DNA of 64,000 nucleotides from assembly GCA_030562195.1 (NCBI GenBank), contig JAUJPP010000012.1:17918001-17982000 (forward strand), given 5' to 3'. Made by a program: the position numbers and the translations under genes. Numbering within the stretch: position 1 is the first letter of the stretch; the number at the start of each line of letters is the position of its first letter. The notes below the pieces were generated by a model. That model was not told where the DNA came from. It searched no databases and was given only the letters and a program-made list of their open reading frames with translations. Origin of the DNA: Nipponacmea schrenckii. Its lineage: Eukaryota > Mollusca > Gastropoda > Lottiidae. Positions 1 through 13,300 of this stretch are shown here, piece by piece.

Positions 1-1080
1 TTATATACAATTACACTAAACCTGGTGATTATTATAATTTATCATCGGATATTATATACAATTACACTAAACCTGGTGAGTATTATAACTTATCATCAGT
101 TATTATATACAATTACACTAAACCTGGTGATTATTATCATTTATCATCGGATATTATAAACACTAATATAAACCTGGTGAGTATTATAACTTATCATCAG
201 ATATTATATACAATTACACTAAACCTGGTGATTATTATCATTTATCATCGGATATTATAAACACTAATATAAACCTGGTGAGTATTATAACTTATCATCA
301 GATATTATATACAATTACACTAATCCTGGTGAATATTATAATTTATCATCGGATATTATAAACACTAATATAAACCTGGTGAGTATTATAACTTATCATC
401 AGATATTATATACAATTACACTAATCCTGGTAATATTATAATTTATCATCGGATATTATAAACACTAATATAAACCTGGTGAGTATTATAACTTATCATC
501 ATGTATAATAAACGATCATACTAAACCTGGTAAGCATTATAACTTATCATCAGATATAATAAACTATCATACTAAACCTGGTAAGCATTATAACTTATCA
601 TCAGATATAATAACCGATCATACTAAACCTGGTGAGCATTATAACTTATCATCAGATATAATAAACAATCATACTAAGCCTGGTGAGTATTATAACTTAT
701 CATCAGATATTATAAACAATCATACTAAACCTGGTGAGCATTATAACTTATCAGATATACTAAACGATCATACTAAACCTGGTGAGCATTATAACTTAAT
801 CAGATATTATAAACAATCATACTAAACCTGGTGAGTTAATTATAAACAATTACAATCATGTTTAACCTGGTGAGTTAATTATAAACAATTACAATCATTT
901 TTAACCTAGTGAGTTACAATTACAATCATGTTTAACCTGGTGAATTACAATTACAATCATGTTAAACCTGGTGAGTTAATTATAAACAATTACAATCATG
1001 TTTAACCTGGTGAGTTAATTATAAACAATTACAACCATGTTAAGCCTGGTGAGTAGTACAACTTATCATCAGGGATAATA
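1..1080. repeat. Intronic minisatellite, ~51-57 bp units
   Basis: Tandem units start at about 51 bp and become irregular later. They carry a conserved AACCTGGTGAGTATTATAA core followed by CTTATCATCAG. The array runs from the window edge to about 20 bases before the acceptor of the exon at 1,103. Many units contain CTG|GTGAGT, which matches a strong 5' splice site, and end in ATCAG, which looks like an acceptor. The exon that would come before lies outside the window, so it cannot be tested here whether the array copies that exon's donor. The unit changes along the array: 'GTGATT' and 'GTGAGT' types alternate at the left, and shorter units are found after about 840. Confidence 0.9.
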
Positions 1081-1102
1081 TTTTTGAATTTGATTATTTC
1101 AG

Positions 1103-1386
1103 AAAAACTTAGACCAAAGCTACCTCCAAGAATAGAACCATCAGCACCCCAATCAACTGCATTGTATTCCCAACCATATAAAGCTGACAGTAAACCACCT
1201 AAAGCTGACAGTAAACCACTTAAAGCTGACAGTAAACCAGTTAAACCACTTAAACCAATTAAAGCTGATAGTAAACAACTTAAAGCTGATTGTTTCAACT
1301 CATCAGTACCAAGTGTGAAAACTCCAACCCCTCCTTCCACCCCTACACCCACAACATCAACTGATGGTCCAAAATTAACAGATTCT
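1103..1386 (+). CDS. Kinase gene exon: Lys/Pro-rich interdomain linker
   Basis: The acceptor is GATTATTTCAG ending at 1,102 and the donor is GATTCT|GTAAGA at 1,387. The exon starts inside a codon (two bases of it) and ends at phase 0, which fits the next exon. It encodes KLRPKLPPR, then an internal 21-bp repeat giving KADSKPP / KADSKPL / KADSKPV and diverged copies, then a Pro/Thr-rich tail ([16 protein letters not shown]) ending in KLTDS. This matches the unstructured linker between the last SH2 domain and the kinase. PKLPPR could be an SH3-type ligand (inference). The reading frame runs on past the donor only as far as a stop at 1,411-1,413. Confidence 0.75.
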
Positions 1387-4300
1387 GTAAGACTAATATT
1401 TCTAATTAATTAATCTAATCACAGATAGATGTGGTGAGAATTGACAGATTCTGTGAGACTAATATTTCTAATTTATTCAAGTATTTGTCCCAAATAGTTT
1501 GGATGACCAATAACAGATTCTGTAAGACCAGTATTTCTAATGAATTAAAGAATTTGTCCCAGATAGATGGGGTGAAAATTAACAGATTCTGTAAGACCAA
1601 TATTTCCGATGAATTAAAGAATTAGTCCCAGATAGATGGGGTGAAAATTAACAGATTCTGTGAGACTAATATTTCTAATGAATTAAGGAATTTGTCCCAG
1701 ATAGATGGGGTGAAAATTAACAGATTCTGTAAGACCAATATTTCCAATGAATTAAAGAGTTTGTCCCAGATAGATGGGGTGAAAATTAACAGATTCTGTG
1801 AGACCAATATTTCTAATGAATTAAAGAATTTGTCCCAGATAGATGGGGTGAAAATTAACAGATTCTGTAAGACCAATATTTCTAATGAATTAAAGAATTT
1901 GTCCCAGATAGATGGGGTGAAAATTATCAATTCTGTAAGACCGATATTTCTAATGAATTAAAGAATTTGTCCCAGATAGATGGGGTGAAAATTATCAAAT
2001 TCTGTAAGACCAATATTTCTAATGAATTAAAGAATTTGCCAATTTGTCCCAGATAGATGGGGTGAAAATTAACAGATTCTGTAAGACCAATATTTCTAAT
2101 GAATTAAAGAATTTGTCCCAGATAGATGGGGTGAAAATAAACAGATTCTGTAAGACCAATATTTCTAATGAATTAAAGAATTTGTCAATTTGTCCCAGAT
2201 AGATGGGGTGAAAATTAACAGATTTTGTAAGACCAATATTTCTAATGAATTAAAGAATTTGTCCCCAATAGATGGGGTGAAAATTAACAGATTCTGTAGA
2301 CTAAATTTTTTTCCTAATGAAATTAACAAATTTGTCGGATCAATCCAGATAGATGGGGTGAAAATTAACAAATTCTGTAAGACCAATCCAAATAGATGGG
2401 GTGACAATTGATAAATTCTGTAAGATCAATATTTCTATTCATCTGGATACAATCTATATAAGTGACAAAGTGAAACCAAACTAGAACTTAAAAATTAAAT
2501 TAGTTGATTGTTTGTTTATTTGTTATTGTAATGTAAGTGACAGTACATGTATGTTCAGAAAGAAAAATTACCAATTACGTCATTGAAATACGGTTAACAG
2601 TTGGATACTAGGCTAGTCATATATCATACTCTCTGTGGATCTCCAGATAGGATTGCAGAGGAAAAGGGGCAGTACAAAGGCAAACCATACCTGATCAAAG
2701 CAATCTGAATTCAATAATCCAGTTATGAAATGTAATATGGGTGGAATTATTCTGGTGGTCATATTTCCCATCTGGCACTCTGTGTATTTTTCAACAGAAG
2801 ATGATAAGTTTTTTAGAATGAAAGATATTTATAAAATCTATTTTCCAACTTACTTAATGATCTTTTACAAGCCTTTCTTTTATTCAGGTACAACCTAAAA
2901 AAGAACAACCCGAACCAAAAATCATTAAAGAAAAAAACATCAAATTAGGTAAGATTGAGTAGTCTGAAATCAGAAAATGGAAGATGGAAACCTCATATTT
3001 AATATTATAAGTATTATTTAGTTGGTGATTTCAGATTAGCTACATTCAAACTAGGACTTAAAATTTTGATCGTAATTTTTCTATTAAATCAAGATTTCAA
3101 ACGGTATAAAAAAGATAAACATGACTAAATATGAAATATACAGCACAAAGTTTGAAGCAGTCAACCACGACGCATTGAATAATACAATGTTTAATTAAAT
3201 AAATCAGTTCATGTTTACCAGATGTACCACAGATGTACCACAGATGTACCACAAGTAGTTTTTATCCACGTAAAATGGGAGGGGGGGGGGTTGGTATATA
3301 TTTTTGTCACCCATGTCTGTATGTCTGTCCAAAATTGCTCATAAAAAATTCTTGACAGATTTTGATGAATTCTTTGTAGTCACCCAAGGTGAAAATTAAT
3401 AAAAATCAAAAAGTATTTAGAAGTTATTGCCCTTGTTCTTTAAATGCTCGTTAACAGCAATTCCTAAAAGATATTCATAAAACTTCTGCCAGTTTTTCAC
3501 AAAACCTATATTGGAGTTTGTAATCACACAAGGATCAACCCTATTGAAAATAAGACAAAATATTAAATTATACCAAAAAATATTGCTCTTGATCTAGAAC
3601 TTAACTTTTAGCTTGTGAACACTCAAGAAGACACCATTCTTGAGGGATTTTGGATTTTGATGAAACTTGATGTAATTAGTTTTGATTATAAAGTTATTAC
3701 CCTTTTTCCTAAAAACAAATTCTATTTTTAGCTAACAAGAAGTCACAAGGTGCGACAATAAACCGAGGCCCTGTGTGCTACAGGCTGTGCACATTAAAGA
3801 TCCCTCGACAGTTTGAAATCGCAAAAAGAGTAGGCTAATGCCGCTGTCCTGGCAAAATTTTCCTCATTGTACACTGCATGGTGTTGCCCATCGTCTATAG
3901 CCCATTAGTTACAAAAGAGTAGGAAGTAAAACTCCATTCATTTCATTTCATTTGCTCAACCTTGGTAATATTGTTCATCATCACTGTAGGAAATTCAAAG
4001 AAGTGTATAGCTTAAGGTTGAATATTTCATGCAGTTTGTTCTGCAAATATTTGTATTCAATATCAAAGTTGCCAGTTGGCATGCATTATCTTGCCTGGCA
4101 AGCTATCTTTGCTTGATCTATTCTTAATGATGTATTAATTTTCCAATATTTTTGTATACTTTAGGTTCATTATTGGGAGAAGGGGAGTATGGATCTGTAT
4201 TAAAAGGAGTTTTAACTATCCAAGAAAAACATGGTTTAATCAATCGTTCAAGGGTGATTAACAAATTTTGTATTTGTATTATACTCAATCACAAATTTTG

Positions 4301-7300
4301 TATTTGTATTATACTATATCACAAATTTTGTTTTGTCAAACACAAATTTTGTATTTGTATTATCTCAATCACAAATTTTGTATTTGTATTAAAATCAAGT
4401 TTTGTTGAAAAAGACAATTCAGATTGTGCATTGTGCAAATGTTATTCTCTCATTTGTCTCATGAGTGGGACTATGCAAATTGTGATTGTCCAAAATCAAT
4501 TGTAACAAAAATGGTACAAAGATTATTTCGTTATTAAAGCAATAAGAAACATTTAATCTAGAATTGCTTACAATTATGAACATATTTTGACAGCCTTAAA
4601 ATATTATGTAGGCTAAATTTGCAATGACCTACATCTAGACAATATATTGAATATCATTTGACCTAGTTTTCAAAGTCATTAAATAATTAGGTCACACCTT
4701 CGGTTAAAGATGGCAAAAATATGAAAATTATAAATTTTTGCTGTATTAGAGTAAATTTATCTCTATGAATTTTTTAAGAAAGCCAAATTAAAAAATACCT
4801 TCTCGTAGACAACATATTGAATATTATTTGACCTAATTTTCAAGGTCATAGATTAAGTGGGTCACACCTTCTGTAGCTTTCATAAAGTGACATAATTTTG
4901 AAAAAATCGAAATTTGAATAATTCGAAAAAAACATACGAAATTTATAAATGAGTCTCCAAGAAAAGGTAGATAATGATCCAACGTATCTATGTGCTAAAT
5001 TTCATCGAAATCGGTCTATCAATAGTGTCTGAATTTCAGCTTTTGTAACAAAAATTCTACATGGCGGCTGATATGGAATCGATTACTATTGACAAGTTAT
5101 TTATAAATTTTTGAACTGAATTTTTGTCAAAATTCAAACTTCTTTAATTTTTATGCTATTTGCACGAAATTTGGTAGGTTGTTAGAAGAAAATTATCAAT
5201 TAAGATTGCAAAAAAACAAATTTCGAAAATTGATGGAAACGTCCGAAAATGACCAAATTTGTCTAAAATCACAAAAATCGAACTTTTTTGATTATTTTTT
5301 TGTAAAATTCTGCAAATTTGTTATTCCATAGAATTTGTACCATCAATATCTACATTTTGAACACTTTCTGTGTATTCAAATTCCTAATCATTTGGCCGCC
5401 ATCTTGAAAACACCGAAATATCAAAAAAATCCTACTCGTCTGCCATTTTTAATCTGATTTTTTCAAACTCATTTTAAATTTTAATTTAGAGAATTATCTA
5501 AGCCCTCTAAAAGCCCTTTTTTTGAATTTCGAATTTGCCTTTGCAAAATTTCCTATCAAATATTTTTCTTATAGGCTTCGGTTAGAAATGACTTTAAACC
5601 TTGACCTTCTCAAGCCCTAATTATCTTCATTGGCTACAGATGCATATGATACCTTGATTTCTAATTTTGGTAAAGAACTTTTAGTTTAATAGAGCTCTAA
5701 AAATGGGTAATTTGCATATTTCTCGTATCTTCAGATATTCATAACTCATGAACAAGACTCTTGGCAACATTCTAATTGATATGTGCTTTTCACCAGCTTT
5801 CTAAAAATATCTTTATTTTAGCTATAGATCAAAAATTGTTGAAAATACGCCTAGTATTTTTTACTTTAGTTCTATTAAACTTCAAAACAAAATTTTAACA
5901 GATTTATAATGTGCAAATTCACAGCTTTTAAACAATATTTAAATCAATATGTATAAATAAAATTTATGAAATTTTTAGAATAAAATTTCACTCAAACAAA
6001 CATACAAATATTACAAGAAGAGTTAAGAGGATTATCTAACAGGTCATAAAGTCAAATTGTGTTGATTTGTAGGTTAATGTTAATTTCTTAGCTTTTGGTC
6101 AAGACCAAAATTTTGACATTGACATAGATGAAATATGCCAACCAATCAAAACAAGTCATTAGATTTAGTGGGTGTGGTTAAGCCTAGATATTTTTACAAC
6201 ACAAACCTTGATTATTGCCAGTCTATCAACAAGTTGAATTGTCATGTGTTAAATCGTGAATGAATTACAAGCCAGTAGATGTAACAAATTCAAAATAGCT
6301 CGGAAGCTGCAGATCTGTTACGAACATGTCTAGTTTTTAGTATATTCATTATATGATATATTTTAAAATAGAAAATTGATGTAGCTGTCAAAACCTTTCA
6401 TCATGATAGTGTAGGAGATGAATCTGATTTTCTACGTGAAGCTGATGTTATGCAGTCCTTGAAACACATTTGTATAGTGGAATTAATTGGGGTCTGTCGT
6501 GGGAATCAATTAATGTTGGTAAGCAAAAAATATTTACTAAAAGCTTTCCAAATCTCTTGTCGATGGATCTGTTTTATAAAAATAAATGTGATGATTTAGG
6601 TATGATTATTGATTAACACCCTTTTATAACAAATAACAAAGAATCTTCGTATAGACAAGAAATTGGGTCATAGTTGGAATTTTTTTTTTCATGAACATTG
6701 TTTGAACAATATTGGAGCAAGCAGTTTCAAACATTTCACACTGGTTTGTGTTGGTTCAATAAATTGATTATTATTGATTATAGATAGAAGAGTTTGTACC
6801 AATGGGATCTATGTTAGATTATCTACAAGATAAACCTGAACAAGTCAAAGTCAAACCTGATCTGTATTTATGGGCAGGACAAATAGCCCAAGGAATGGAA
6901 TATTTAGAATCCATGAAACTAGTGCATCGTGACTTGGCAGCTAGAAATATTTTATTATCTACCAAAACACAGGTATTTATTGTTTAATGATTTTTGGTTT
7001 ATTAGTTGAACAAACATTAATTAAACATTTATTAATTATAGATGAAAATCAGTAATTTTGATTTATTAATTGTAGATAAAATTCAATGCTTTTTTGAAAA
7101 TATATTCGGTGATTCTGTTTTCATACACCCACATTATAAAGTGAGTCAAATCCAAATTAAAAACACTGTCATTCAAGTTCCAAATTGGCTATTTTTCGAT
7201 GAACAGTTTTTGAGTTATTGTACTTGACTTAGTCAAAACGCGTCAAATTTGGCTTGTGACGCAAAAGAGACTACAGTTTTCATCGATTCAAATGAAACTT

Positions 7301-10300
7301 GCTGTGATAGTTTATATTGATGAGATCTTGGACAAGTTTGAAATTGGCGATTTTTCAATGAACTGAGTTATGCTCTTGACTTAGTCAAAATTGGCTTGTG
7401 AACGCGATAGAGACTACAGTTTTCATCGGATTTGAATGAAACTTGCTGTGATCATTTATATTGATGAGATCTCGGACAAGTTCGAAATTGGCGATTTTTC
7501 GATGAACGGTTTTGAGTTATTGCACTTGACTTAGTCATATCACATCAAAATTGGCTTTTTATAGGATTTAAATGAAACTTGCTGTGATCATTTATATTGA
7601 TGAAGATTTTTTGATGAACTATATTTGAATTATTGCCCTTGACTTAGTCCAAACACATGAAAATTAGCTAGTAAATGCAATAGAGACTAGGTTTCATCTG
7701 ATTTGAAAAGAAATTTGGAGTGAACATTTATATTGATGAGAGCTTGGATTAGACCTAATTAATGTTAAAGTTTCTACCTGTGTTTAAACAGAAAATATAC
7801 TTAAAGTGGGCATATCTTGCAACTGCTTGTTTTTATTATCAGTGATATTGGTGTATAAATTGGCGATTTTGGTTTATTATTTGAAGATAAATATGAATGC
7901 CTTGTTTTATTTGAAAATAAATTTTGTGATTGTGATTTTGGTTTATTTGTAGTTGAAAATCACTGATTTTGTTTTTTTTTGCAGATTATTGTAGATAAAA
8001 ATCAGTGATTTTGGTTTATTTGTAGATAAAAAGCAGTGATTTTGGTTTATTTGTAGATAAAAAGCAGTGATTTTGGTTTATTTGTAGATAAAAAGCAGTG
8101 ATTTTGGTTTATTTGTAGATAAAAAGCAGTGATTTTGGTTTATTTGTAGATAAAAAGCAGTGATTTTGGTTTATTTGTAGATAAAAATCAGTGATTTTGG
8201 TTTATTTGTAGATAAAAATCAGTGATTTTGGTTTATTTGTAGATAAAAATCAGTGATTTTGGTTTATTTGTAGATAAAAATCAGTGATTTTGGTTTATTT
8301 GTAGATAAAAATCAGTGATTTTGGTTTATTTGTAGATAAAAAGCAGTGATTTTGGTTTATTTGTAGATAAAAAGCAGTGATTTTGGTTTATTTGTAGATA
8401 AAAAGCAGTGATTTTGGTTTATTTGTAGATAAAAAGCAGTGAGTTTGGTTTATTTGTAGATACAAAGCAGTGATTTTGGTTTATTTGTAGATAAAAAGCA
8501 GTGATTTTGGTTTATTTGTAGATAAAAAGCAGTGATTTTGGTTTATTTGTAGATAAAAATCAGTGATTCTGGTTTATTTATAGATAAAAATCAGTGATTT
8601 TGGTTTATCAAGAGCTACAGGGGGTGATAGTGATTACTACAGAGCTCATAAAGGTGGTAGATGGCCAATCAAATGGTGAGTTATTTTACAACTTTAGTGC
8701 CCAAAAATAGGATAATTTTGTTTTGTCATACTATAAAAATTTGTTGTATACCCTTAATAAAAAGCCATTCTATGGCTGTTTGGTGTTAAGAGTGAAGAAG
8801 TTCCTAGAGACTTCTGTGTAAAGCACTAGCCATGGTCACAAATTAAGAGATAAATGTTCGATACAAGATAAGGTGAAGTTAGCATAGTTAGTATTGAGTT
8901 AAAAAACACTGACATGTACAAAAAACAATAGTCCATAATATGAAATTTTTCTTGTTATGTTGTTTTTTACAAAACGTCGAAAAAAAAACAAATTTGTGGT
9001 ATTAGGAACCTTATTTGAGATTATAAATTGATTTAGGATTTCATTAACTTTCCAGCTCGTTAATAATTTTAATCTGTTTATTTATTACTTAACATCTATC
9101 TTAATTTAGGTAGTAGGAACATTAGATCCTGCAATTTGTTGCCAAGGTCTAACATAGAGACATCAAATTAACAGCGCGGCTTTACATCTTTAAGAGTGTA
9201 TTTTATAGAGTTGCATCCCTTAGACCACTATTCCACTCAACTGTACATTATTGTTGCTTAAGAGAATATATTCTGAAATTCTAAAGGTTGTAATTCCCTT
9301 CCAAATACTCCATATCATACATCTCCCACAACAGGAAGTAAACCACAATTTCATTTATTTAACATAAATAATAACTTTGAATCTTTTCAACTGGATGTAG
9401 AACGATTAAACTAAAAAATAAATTCTGATTGCTGAAACTCATATCTTGTAGATCGCCCAAACGCAGTGTACATTGAACAGTCCGTTTTATTGGAAAAATT
9501 CACAATTATTGAATGCCTATAAAACCAGAAGTTTACATCTTACAATAAAGCTTAATATATCATTGGATAGAACTTCTCGAGAGCCATCACATTTGTACAG
9601 GTCAAAAGATCGCCAAAGGTCAACATAACAATATACGGCCCTTCAAAGTTTTTTTTAATTTTTAATAGTAAAAAAAATCAAAGTCAAAATTCAAAAATCA
9701 GTTTCCATATATATTTCGGCAATCAGTTAATAGATTCTTTTCACATCAAAATAACTCAAATCGAATTATCCCCCAAGACCTTATTTTCGATTTAAAGAAA
9801 AACATGCACAGTTAGTAAAGAAGAAATTACAAAATTTTCAAATTTTTAAATGCGCAAAAGTGTTATACACCATTGGAAAGAATAGATTACGTGGAATAAG
9901 GACATGAAAGAAATTTTGACTGAGTAAATCAGGCCATGTGACAGAGCTCTTCAAAGTTAAAATTGCGATTTTCAAATGGCTGTAAAACTTGAAGTTGACA
10001 TTTCACGACAAAAATGAAGACATTAATTGATAGGTCTCGACAAGGGCAACAACTTTTGTGCAGGTTACAAGGTCAGCAAAGCTCAAGGTCACAATAAATG
10101 AACCTTCGGAAATTAGGCACTTAGTAAAAAAGGAGAACAAGAAATAAAAGAAAAGCTAAATCGAAATTCTAAAACTGGGCTGCCTCAGACTAGTTAGCAA
10201 TCGATTGAAGATTAAATGGGCATGAAAATTACAATTGTCCGATTAACCCCTTATTCCCCATTTTTCGTTTTAAGTTGTTACCTGTTACTTCTGGGTCAAT

Positions 10301-13300
10301 TTTTGTTAATAATAAAATCATTATGGGTTAATAGTAACTGATTGCAAAAAAAAATTTTCAAATATCTTAAGAATTCTGCAAGTTGAAATTTCAAGTTTAG
10401 AGTCGAATGACGTCACAACCCGAAAACATATTTTTGTTGACAAGCACAATGTCTATCAAAACTTTAATTTTTATTTCGATCAGATCAAAATTGTGGAAGT
10501 TAGAAAAGTGTTAAATTTAAAAATTCAAAAGTCAAAATTTAAACTGCTATCCTGTAAAACTAAGTTATAAGTAGTAAATAAGAAAAGTCAAAAATGAGCC
10601 ATGAGTTACTAAACAAAAAAAAAATTTGTTAGGTTCTACGGCATTTCCTGTAGGATGAAAATGCGTCATTTTACATTTAAACAACAACGAGCACTAGATT
10701 ACGTTACAAAATCATGTCAAATTATGTGAGATATTTGCAGTTATGGCTTGGGAGCCTGACCAGAAAGAGAAAAAAAAAAATATTCAATTCGAAAACAAAG
10801 AAGAACGCACTGCAATTATTATGGAAGGATACTGTAGAGTGCTGGTGGCTATAACGGTACACCAGCATTTAAGTTTTAGATATATCATCAAATGATGAAA
10901 TACAGCCTTCACTAACATGATGGATCTCTCATTACTTACACATAATGCACTAATAGAGATAGGGCTCACAGAGAAAGTGCAAAAGGGTGCGCACTAATGC
11001 TTGTTGTTGTTACCTGTATATATGGATGTTAACTTACTGTTTTTATCATTACATTGCTGATAGAAATATCCATAGATAAATTGCCTTATTTATCAAAACA
11101 ATATATGTTGAAAATTCTCATATCTGCTGTACCATTAATAGTAATCTTGTCACATGTAGGTATGCCCCAGAAAGTGTCAATTATGGAAAGTTTACTCATG
11201 CTAGTGATGTCTGGAGCTATGGTATTACATTATGGGAGATGTTTTCATATGGTGAATCTCCGTATGGGGAAAAAAAAGGAATTGAGGTAAAACTTTTTAT
11301 GTTTCTGCTTGGTTTCTGTTTTTTTTAACTAATGATTATATTAATAATAATTAATAATGCACTAGTACATGTATGACATGAATTACTTTCTTGAATCCTA
11401 AAACAACCCATTTCTGTGAAAAAATATACCTCAACTAATAGTTCTCACATGTTTCAAAAATGTTATTTTTGTCACACATGTAAGGAAGTGCTCCATCTTA
11501 CTGTTTTGGGTTTAAAGTCTACCTGTAGAACATGTATGTGTTCTATTAAGTTTTTTTCTGTTTTAGTTTAGGCATTATTACCAATAATTTCACACCTTTA
11601 TTTCTTTTGGCATGCTTTTCCAGAACTACTACTTTAATCTGTTTTGGTTTAGACATAACCTAATAACTTTACATCCTTAAACTACTCCTTTAATCTGTTG
11701 TGGTTGAGACATAACCTAATAACTTTACATCCTTGAACTACTCCTTTAATCTGTTGTGGTTGAGACATAACCTAATAACTTTACATCCTTGAACTACTCC
11801 TTTAATCTGTTGTGGTTTAGACATAACCTAATAACTTTACATCCTTAAACTACTCCTTTAATCTGTTGTGGTTTAGACATAACCTAATAACTTTACATCC
11901 TTGAACTACTCTTTTAATCTGTTGTGGTTGAGACATAACCTAATAACTTTACATCCTTGAACTACTCCTTTAATCTGTTGTGGTTTAGACATAACCTAAT
12001 AACTTTACATCCTTAAACTACTCCTTTAATCTGTTGTGGTTTAGACATAACCTAATAACTTTACATCCTTAAACTACTCCTTTAATCTGTTGTGGTTTAG
12101 ACATAACCTAATAACTTTACATCCTTGAAATACTCCTTTAATCTGTTGTGGTTTAGACATAACCTAATAACTTTACATCCTAAAACTACTCCTTTAATCT
12201 GTTGTGGTTGAGACATAACCTAATAACTTTACATCCTTCAACTACTCCTTTAATCTGTTGTGGTTTAGACATAACCTAATAACTTTACATCCTTCAACTA
12301 CTCCTTTAATCTGTTGTGGTTTAGACATAACCTAATAACTTTACATCCTTCAACTACTCCTTTAATCTGTTGTGGTTTAGACATAACCTAATAACTTTAC
12401 ATCCTTAAACTACTCCTTTAATCTGTTGTGGTTTAGACATAACCCAATAACTTTACATCCTTGAACTACTCCTTTAATCTGTTGTGGTATAGACATAACC
12501 TAATAACTTTACATCCTTAAACTACTCCTTTAATCTGTTGTGGTTTAGACATAACCTAATAACTTTACATCCTTGAACTACTCCTTTAATCTGTTGTGGT
12601 TTAGACATAACCTAATAACTTTACATCCTAAAACTACTCCTTTAATCTGTTGTGGTTTAGACATAACCTAATAACTTTACATCCTTCAACTACTCCTTTA
12701 ATCTGTTGTGGTTTAGACATAACCTAATAACTTTACATCCTTGAACTACTCTTTTAATCTGTTGTGGTTTAGACATAACCTAATAACTTTACATCCTTGA
12801 ACTACTCCTTTAATCTGTTGTGGTTTAGACATAACCTAATAACTTTACATCCTTCAACTACTCCTTTAATCTGTTGTGGTTTAGACATAACCTAATAACT
12901 TTACATCCTTAAACTACTCCTTTAATCTGTTGTGGTTTAGACATAACCTAATAACTTTACATCCTTAAACTACTCCTTTAATCTGTTGTGGTTTAGACAT
13001 AACCTAATAACTTTACATCCTTAAACTACTCCTTTAATCTATTGTGGTTTAGACATAACCTAATAACTTTACATCCTTCAACTACTCCTTTAATCTGTTG
13101 TGGTTTAGACATAACCTAATAACTTTACATCCTTAAACTACTCCTTTAATCTGTTGTGGTTTAGACATAACCTAATAACTTTACATCCTTAAACTACTCC
13201 TTTAATCTGTTGTGGTTTAGACATAACCTAATAACTTTACATCCTTAAACTACTCCTTTAATCTGTTGTGGTTTAGACATAACCTAATAACTTTACATCC

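Noticed and set aside
1..1080. CRISPR array
   Set aside because: Units are contiguous with no unique spacers, and the DNA is eukaryotic with spliced genes.
1415..2411. Long open frames on both strands (up to 106 codons) with 23-residue repeats
   Set aside because: They follow the 69-bp array, whose length is a multiple of three; the frame differs from the real exon and there is no independent coding evidence.
7042..7227. 61-codon frame starting MKISNFD as a kinase exon
   Set aside because: The DFG motif is broken and the sequence runs into AT-rich repeat; the intact activation-loop exon is at 8,584.
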